DNA of 9,458 bases from Clostridiales bacterium (GTDB lineage Bacteria > Bacillota_A > Clostridia > Lachnospirales > Bianqueaceae). The stretch spans positions 1 to 9,458 of the forward strand of contig JAHZBS010000085.1 of NCBI GenBank assembly GCA_019423265.1. Direction: 5' to 3'. A program made the position numbers and the translations under genes. Shown one piece after another: positions 5,614 to 9,458 of the stretch. Numbering within the stretch: position 1 is the first letter of the stretch; every line of letters begins with the position of its first letter. The notes under the pieces were generated by a model. It saw only the letters and a list, made by a program, of their open reading frames with translations. It had not been told where the DNA came from and did no database searches.

Positions 5614-6381
5614 GTGGCGCTGGAAGTCAGGCTGCCGGCATTTGAAGGACCGTTGGATCTGCTGCTGCACTTGATTGAAAAAAATCAGCTGAATATCTAT
5701 GATATTCCTATCTTTGAAGTGACAAAGCAGTATTTGGAGTATCTGAGGCAGATGAACGAGATGAACATGGAAATCGCAAGTGAGTTTATCGTCATGGCGG
5801 CGACCCTGATCAGCATCAAGGCGCGGATGCTCCTGCCAGCGGCGCAAAAAAAAGAGGAAGAGGAAGAAGATCCGCGGGAAGCGCTGATCGCCAGGCTCCT
5901 GGAGTACAAGAAATATAAACAGGCCGCTGCATTTCTGCGGGAAAATCAGACAGGGGATTCAGAATTGATCCTGTACCGGAAGCCTGAGGATATCCAGGGA
6001 GAGCGCCCAGTTCCCACCCTGGAGGAATTGCTGGACGGAGTGACGCTGCAAGAGCTATACTCGATCTACACGAAGCTGATGCGCGGCAAGCGAGACAGCG
6101 TGGATACAGTGCGCGCGCAGTTTAATTCCGTGGAGAAGGACGAGTACACCATAGAGGAAAAAATCGAGTCTCTTATGAAGACCATGGAGCTGCTGGAGGA
6201 AGTCAGCTTTTACAGCTTGCGAGAAAAAAGCCGGTCGAAAGTCGAGACGATTACATACTTTATGGCAATGCTGGAGTTAAGCCGAATGAACCGGGTCGTA
6301 TTGAGGCAGGACGGGATTTTTTCCGATATTATCATGGTCATGAGGAGAGAAGAGGTAGAGGATGGAAGAGTTGAATCTTAA
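5614..6381 (+). CDS. scpA: Segregation and condensation protein A (kleisin ScpA)
   Basis: Kleisin subunit of the SMC-ScpAB condensin, which bridges the two SMC heads and organises and segregates the chromosome in the cytoplasm. It has 255 residues, usual length. The diagnostic N-terminus, EVRLPAFEGPLDLLLHLIEK (4-23), and NIYDIPIFEVTKQYLEYL (27-44) form the helical domain that binds the SMC neck. After LISIKARMLLPAA (65-77) comes a charged linker, QKKEEEEEDP (78-87). The region 125-175 is the flexible ScpB-binding middle, and the C-terminal winged helix (about 180-250, with FYSLREKSRSKVETITYFMAMLE split around 215-237) binds the SMC cap. The start is GTG at 5614, preceded by GGGAGGGAG and giving the family's typical N-terminus. 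The last 20 nt overlap scpB, as is common. An A8 run at 5846-5853 in the linker is noted separately as a possible slippage site. Confidence 0.97.
   Translation: MALEVRLPAFEGPLDLLLHLIEKNQLNIYDIPIFEVTKQYLEYLRQMNEMNMEIASEFIVMAATLISIKARMLLPAAQKKEEEEEDPREALIARLLEYKKYKQAAAFLRENQTGDSELILYRKPEDIQGERPVPTLEELLDGVTLQELYSIYTKLMRGKRDSVDTVRAQFNSVEKDEYTIEEKIESLMKTMELLEEVSFYSLREKSRSKVETITYFMAMLELSRMNRVVLRQDGIFSDIIMVMRREEVEDGRVES
5847..5853 (+). other. A-AAA-AAA heptamer inside scpA (possible slippage site)
   Basis: Within the eight-A run 5846-5853 the scpA codons are CAA AAA AAA GAG, so bases 5847-5853 form a perfect X-XXY-YYZ heptamer in the coding phase, followed by a purine-rich GAGGAAGAGGAAGAAG stretch. 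A -1 shift would add 21 residues, mostly Arg/Gly at first, and stop at 5916-5918. A +1 shift adds ten residues and stops at 5885-5887. Whether any slippage occurs is unknown. Confidence 0.35.
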
Positions 6382-6946
6382 ACGATTGGAAAAGATCGCG
6401 GAGTCCCTGTTATTCGCCGCCGGGGAGCCAGTTAGCCTGGACAGCATCGCCAGAGTTCTCGGACAGAATCCTTCCACCGCCCGGAAGATCGTCGGTCAGC
6501 TACAGGACTATTACGACCGGGAAGAACGTGGAATGCAGATCCTGGAAATCGAAAATTCCTTTCAAATGACAAGCCGTCCCGACTACTATTCCTATATCAA
6601 GCTCTTGTACCGCTCGGGGCAGAACATCACCTTGACAGAAACCCAGCTGGAGACGCTGGCCATCATTGCATACCGGCAGCCGGTCACGAAGCAGGAGGTG
6701 GAGGAGATCCGAGGCGTTCGGTCGGACAATATCATTAATCGCTTGATCGATTTCAATCTAGTTGTGGAAAAAGGACGGCTGAAAGCGCCGGGGCGCCCCA
6801 TTCTCTTTGGAACCACAGATGAATTTTTGCGCTATTTTGGTTTCCGGAGCATCCGCGATCTTCCCTATTTACAAAATGCAGAGCAGTTGGAGGAGGGGGA
6901 TTTACCCAAGGATTTTTTCCAGGTTTCAAACGAGGACGAGGAATAA
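6362..6946 (+). CDS. scpB: Segregation and condensation protein B (ScpB)
   Basis: Winged-helix partner of ScpA; a dimer of ScpB embraces the middle of the kleisin and regulates the SMC ATPase. It has 194 residues, typical. The first winged helix (about 8-75) begins LKRLEKIAESLLFAAGEPVS, and the second (about 88-165) carries the family signature TLTETQLETLAIIAYRQPVT (90-109) with EVEEIRGVRSDNIINRLIDF just after it. RPILFGTTDEFLRYFGF (145-161) closes the conserved part. The C-terminal tail is acidic (QLEEGDL to NEDEE). The ATG at 6362 lies within scpA, 20 nt before the scpA stop, with a purine-rich GAAGAGGTAGAGG immediately upstream, which favours coupled translation at a fixed ScpA:ScpB ratio. 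Confidence 0.97.
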   Translation: MEELNLKRLEKIAESLLFAAGEPVSLDSIARVLGQNPSTARKIVGQLQDYYDREERGMQILEIENSFQMTSRPDYYSYIKLLYRSGQNITLTETQLETLAIIAYRQPVTKQEVEEIRGVRSDNIINRLIDFNLVVEKGRLKAPGRPILFGTTDEFLRYFGFRSIRDLPYLQNAEQLEEGDLPKDFFQVSNEDEE

Positions 6947-6990
6947 ATTAAGCGGCAACATACTATACTCTTCATAGACGATGAATATTT

Positions 6991-6999
6991 GGATGTGAT
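6991..6999 (+). promoter_or_regulatory. Ribosome binding site that supports the GTG start at 7003
   Basis: GGATGTGAT matches the extended anti-Shine-Dalgarno complement GGAGGTGAT at 8 of 9 bases and sits at suitable distance from GTG 7003. The ATG at 6998 reads Met-Leu-stop and is not a usable start. A TATACT at 6964-6969 in the 56-nt gap after scpB resembles a -10 box but has no matching -35, so I assume read-through from the scpA promoter. Confidence 0.6.
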
Positions 7000-7002
7000 G
7001 CT

Positions 7003-8181
7003 GTGAAGAGGAAGAAGTATGGATTCCGGATCGTATATGGAATCGTGCTTATGTTGGTTTTGCTTTGGCCCGGCCTTATCCGCGGGGATGAGGCGCCGGA
7101 GCAGTCGGATCTCAACGCCCTATCTGCCGTGGTAATGGAAGCCGAATCAGGGCGGATCCTATATGACAAAAATGGATCCGAGCCCCGCGCCATGGCGAGT
7201 ACGACGAAGATCATGACGCTGACGGTTGCGCTGGAAAACGGCAATCTCTCCGACCTGGTGACTGTCAGCGCCAACGCAGCGGCGCAGCCGGAGGTCAATA
7301 TGAATCTTCGGGAAGGGGAAACCTTCGTATTGGAGGACCTGTTGTACGCCCTGATGCTACAATCCTACAACGATGTGGCGGTAGCTGTGGCAGAACACGT
7401 TGGCGGCTCCGTTGAAAATTTTTGCGCCATGATGACGGAGAAAGCGCAGGAGATTGGAGCGAAAAACACCTGCTTTAAAACGCCGAGCGGTCTGGACGCG
7501 GAGGGACATCAGACGACGGCGGCGGATTTAGCGCTCATTACAGCTTATGCAGTCCAGAACGATACGTTTATGGAGATCGTGGGCGCCCAATCCTATGAGA
7601 TTCAGCAAAATCGTGGGAACAGCCGCAGCGTATCCCTGAGCAATAAGAATCCCCTGTTGACAGCTTACCCTGGTGCCATCGGCGGCAAGACGGGGTTTAC
7701 GTCCCAGGCGGGGCTTTGCCTGGTGGGGATGGCCTCCCGCGACGGCGTACAGCTTATCTCGGTGGTCTTAGGATCTGGTTGGCCGCCCCACTCCCAGTAT
7801 CGAGTGGCGGATACAAAGAAGTTATTAGACTACGGATTCCTGAATTATGCCTGGAAGACCGTGCCCCTTGATGGAAAGGACACCCAGGAGGCCATCGAAG
7901 TTGTCCGCGGGACAACAGCCCGGGTGGGAACGAAGATCGAGGGCGATTTCAAGTATTTTATGAAAGACGATGATCAGCTGGAAATTCACTATGACCTTCC
8001 CTATGTGCTGGAAGCACCGGTCGAGGCAGGCGAAGTGGTGGGTGAGGCCACGGTCTATGTGGATGGAAAGGCAGCGCAGTCTCTGCCGGTTGTGACGGCG
8101 GAGGGATCGGAGCGAATGGATTTTGCATATTTCCTACATAGGGTAATGGGGAGTTTTTTTCACACGTTGGATAAATTGTAG
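7003..8181 (+). CDS. D-alanyl-D-alanine carboxypeptidase (peptidase S11, DacB-like), copy 2
   Basis: Second PBP5-type DD-carboxypeptidase, 392 residues, paralogous to the gene at 4324. A positively charged start (MKRKKYGFR) and a hydrophobic stretch at about 11-26 form a signal peptide or N-terminal anchor. The active-site motifs are STTK (S66 nucleophile, K69), SYN (121-123) and KTG (229-231). The middle residue of the second motif is Tyr rather than the Gly of copy 1; my recollection is that SYN is common in clostridial homologues. A PBP5-like C-terminal beta domain (about 285-370) and an amphipathic end, FAYFLHRVMGSFFHTLDKL, follow. Its position between scpB and rluB is that of dacB in Bacillus, where the product is the sporulation-specific PBP5* that shapes the spore cortex, so that role is a reasonable inference. 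The usual spmA and spmB neighbours are absent. The gene is 56 nt after scpB and ends 17 nt before the chosen rluB start. Confidence 0.94.
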   Translation: MKRKKYGFRIVYGIVLMLVLLWPGLIRGDEAPEQSDLNALSAVVMEAESGRILYDKNGSEPRAMASTTKIMTLTVALENGNLSDLVTVSANAAAQPEVNMNLREGETFVLEDLLYALMLQSYNDVAVAVAEHVGGSVENFCAMMTEKAQEIGAKNTCFKTPSGLDAEGHQTTAADLALITAYAVQNDTFMEIVGAQSYEIQQNRGNSRSVSLSNKNPLLTAYPGAIGGKTGFTSQAGLCLVGMASRDGVQLISVVLGSGWPPHSQYRVADTKKLLDYGFLNYAWKTVPLDGKDTQEAIEVVRGTTARVGTKIEGDFKYFMKDDDQLEIHYDLPYVLEAPVEAGEVVGEATVYVDGKAAQSLPVVTAEGSERMDFAYFLHRVMGSFFHTLDKL

Positions 8182-8188
8182 AAGAAAT

Positions 8189-8192
8189 GGAG
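8189..8192 (+). promoter_or_regulatory. Ribosome binding site choosing the rluB start
   Basis: Three in-frame ATGs (8187, 8199, 8208) are arranged in near-repeats of ATGGAGAGC. GGAG at 8189-8192 is 6 nt before ATG 8199, the best spacing. The ATG at 8187 has only a weak GAAGAA upstream, and the GGAG before 8208 (8201-8204) is just 3 nt away. ATG 8199 is therefore preferred, though 8208 gives the most family-like N-terminus, MRLQKFMA. Confidence 0.5.
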
Positions 8193-8198
8193 AGCACA

Positions 8199-8939
8199 AT
8201 GGAGAGCATGCGGTTACAAAAGTTTATGGCACTGGCGGGATGTGGGTCCAGGAGGAAATGTGAAGCCTGGATTGCCGACGGTCAAGTACAGGTCAACGGC
8301 GCGGTTGTCACAGAATTGGGAACGAAGATCGATCCGGACAAGGATACGGTCCAGTTCCGCGGGAAACGGATCCAACTGGAGGAGAAAAAGGTGACGGTGG
8401 CTCTAAATAAGCCAGCCGGCTACATCACCACCAGCAAGGATCAATTTGGCCGGCCGAATGTGTGTGACTTGATCGACCTTCCGGGAGTGCGGCTGTATCC
8501 CATCGGCCGGCTGGACTACCAGACTACGGGTCTGCTGCTGCTGACCAATGATGGGGAGCTTGCCTACGCCATGACCCATCCGAAGCACCATGTTGCGAAA
8601 GTGTACCACGGCATACTAAAAGGGGTGGTCCAGCGGGAGGACATTGAGAAGCTGCGGACAGGCGTAACACTGGACGACGGCTACGTGACGCAGCCGGCGC
8701 AGGCTAAATATCTCGGACCTGCGGGCAGCCATAGCCGTGTGGAGATCACGGTCTATGAGGGAAAGAACCACCAGGTGCGGAGAATGGCCAGGGCAATCGG
8801 TCATCCGGTGCTGAGACTCCGGCGGGTGGCGGTGGGCAGTGTGCGCCTGGGCGGGCTGGAGGAGGGCGAGTACCGAATCCTATCCCAGAAGGAAATTCAG
8901 GCGCTGAAAGACAGCGTCCTGATCCAGGAGCGGATATGA
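8199..8939 (+). CDS. rluB: 23S rRNA pseudouridine synthase, RsuA/RluB family
   Basis: Pseudouridine synthase that isomerises a uridine in large-subunit rRNA (U2605 for E. coli RluB); cytoplasmic, acting on assembling ribosomes. It has 246 residues from the preferred start. An N-terminal S4 RNA-binding domain (about 4-60) opens RLQKFMALAGCGSRRKCEAW with QVQVNG following. The catalytic domain has the nucleophilic aspartate in PIGRLDYQTTGLLLLTNDG (D106) and the EGKNHQVRRM motif (187-196), followed by HPVLRLRRVAVG. The S4 domain plus the NHQVRRM form place it in the RsuA/RluB/RluE/RluF group; the neighbourhood after scpAB and a DacB-like gene matches B. subtilis rluB (ypuL). It begins 17 nt after the carboxypeptidase stop and overlaps mnmM by 4 nt (ATGA). 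The start could also be 8187 or 8208. Confidence 0.95.
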   Translation: MESMRLQKFMALAGCGSRRKCEAWIADGQVQVNGAVVTELGTKIDPDKDTVQFRGKRIQLEEKKVTVALNKPAGYITTSKDQFGRPNVCDLIDLPGVRLYPIGRLDYQTTGLLLLTNDGELAYAMTHPKHHVAKVYHGILKGVVQREDIEKLRTGVTLDDGYVTQPAQAKYLGPAGSHSRVEITVYEGKNHQVRRMARAIGHPVLRLRRVAVGSVRLGGLEEGEYRILSQKEIQALKDSVLIQERI

Positions 8940-8946
8940 TCATATC
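8933..8946. repeat. Perfect 14-bp palindrome across rluB stop / mnmM start
   Basis: GATATGATCATATC is identical to its reverse complement and contains both the rluB TGA (8937-8939) and the mnmM ATG (8936-8938). Just after it, CATATCA is directly repeated (8941-8947 and 8951-8957). As RNA it could fold as a weak 5-bp stem with a GATC loop over the start codon. No known function is assigned. Confidence 0.6.
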
Positions 8947-9458
8947 ATCCCATATCACGGGGCAGCTTCACACAATGCTGGAGCCGCACATCCAGACAGG
9001 CGGCGTGTACATTGATGCCACGGCCGGAGGCGGACGGGACACGCTGTTTTTGGCGAGGCATGTGGGTGCGGCGGGCAAAGTCTATGCCTTTGACATTCAG
9101 GGGGAGGCCCTTGCCCAGACGAGATCAAGGCTGCTAACCCATGAGGTCGCGGCCTGCGTGGAATTGATCCAGGATTCCCATGCACAGCTAGACGCATATG
9201 TGAGGGAGCCTGTAGACGGCGTGATGTTTAACCTGGGATACCTTCCGGGAGGCGATCCGACTGTGGTGACAGAGAGTGAAAGCACCCGTGAAGCGCTGGA
9301 CAAGGCGCTGTCGCTGGTAAAGAGGGGCGGTTTCATATCCGTTCTGTGTTATACAGGTCATCCGGGCGGTATGGATGAGTACGAGGCCCTATCGGCATAC
9401 GCATCGCGGCTGGACAGGCACATGGCGCAGGTGGTGGAGATGCGATGGAGCAATAGTC
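8936..9458 (+). CDS. mnmM: tRNA wobble-uridine methyltransferase MnmM/YtqB family (3' end beyond window)
   Basis: Class I SAM-dependent methyltransferase of the YtqB family, shown in B. subtilis to be MnmM, which methylates nm5s2U34 to mnm5s2U34 in tRNA anticodons. About 174 residues are visible and no stop is reached, so only the last few residues should be missing, given the family's length of roughly 190. The SAM-binding loop YIDATAGGGRDTLFLA is at 26-41, the acidic strand end AFDIQ at 51-55, and the hallmark FNLGYLPGGDPTVVT at 97-111, followed by ALDKALSLVKRGG (121-133) and CYTGHPGG (139-146). These match the family's DAT-G-G-DT, NLGYLPGGD and GH-GG motifs. The ATG overlaps the rluB stop as ATGA, and AGGAG (8926-8930) lies 5 nt upstream, so translation is coupled to rluB. 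The pairing of two RNA-modification genes fits a translation-related operon tail. Confidence 0.9.
   Translation, partial: MIISSHITGQLHTMLEPHIQTGGVYIDATAGGGRDTLFLARHVGAAGKVYAFDIQGEALAQTRSRLLTHEVAACVELIQDSHAQLDAYVREPVDGVMFNLGYLPGGDPTVVTESESTREALDKALSLVKRGGFISVLCYTGHPGGMDEYEALSAYASRLDRHMAQVVEMRWSNS

Noticed and set aside
6941..6969. Sporulation or vegetative promoter between scpB and the second carboxypeptidase (GAATA...CATACTA or TATACT)
   Set aside because: GAATA and CATACTA are only 13 nt apart, too short for sigma-G, and TATACT lacks a -35 box at 16-18 nt.
1..9458. CRISPR array, tRNA/rRNA, transposase, integrase, att site or toxin-antitoxin pair
   Set aside because: None was seen: no regular repeats, no cloverleaf-like segment in the short intergenic gaps, and every sizeable frame is explained by the housekeeping genes listed.

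Overview
The window looks like chromosomal core and near-core DNA of a Gram-positive, probably spore-lineage member of the Firmicutes. Base composition is moderately GC-rich by eye (not counted). The evidence is strong AGGAGG-type ribosome binding sites, GTG starts, the scpA-scpB-D,D-carboxypeptidase-rluB gene order known from Bacillus and Clostridia, a DegV-family lipid-binding protein and an MnmM (YtqB) type tRNA methyltransferase. A clostridial gut-type anaerobe is my best guess; the species cannot be named. I see no tRNA, rRNA, CRISPR array, insertion sequence or phage gene.

Region 1 (1-2338, + strand) is a tight three-gene operon. It holds the 3' part of a MerR-family regulator resembling the aldehyde-responsive AdhR/NmlR group, an inositol-monophosphatase family phosphatase, and an iron-dependent alcohol/aldehyde dehydrogenase of the YqhD/butanol dehydrogenase type. 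The spacing (11 nt, then a 14-nt overlap) implies co-transcription; the promoter lies outside the window.

Region 2 (2352-4172, - strand) is a two-gene operon convergent with region 1. A DegV family (fatty-acid-binding, FakB-like) protein is followed 24 nt later by an S66 LD-carboxypeptidase that trims peptidoglycan tetrapeptides. A good sigma-A type promoter sits upstream of degV in the AT-rich divergent spacer 4173-4323.

Region 3 (4324-5543, + strand) is a single secreted D-alanyl-D-alanine carboxypeptidase with its own promoter and a clear intrinsic terminator.

Region 4 (5544 to the window edge, + strand) is a probable operon starting at a promoter that abuts that terminator. It runs scpA, scpB (condensin partners of SMC), a second D-Ala-D-Ala carboxypeptidase, rluB (23S rRNA pseudouridine synthase) and the 5' part of mnmM (tRNA wobble-uridine methyltransferase). 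The themes are chromosome segregation, cell-wall trimming and RNA modification.

Nothing here is a clearly undescribed system. The points most worth a second look are: a His-to-Tyr change at the expected fatty-acid ligand position of the DegV protein; the AdhR-like regulator with its sensing-type cysteine beside an aldehyde reductase and a phosphatase; an A-run that fits a frameshift heptamer in scpA; the apparent absence of spmAB between dacB-like and rluB; and a perfect 14-bp palindrome over the rluB stop/mnmM start.
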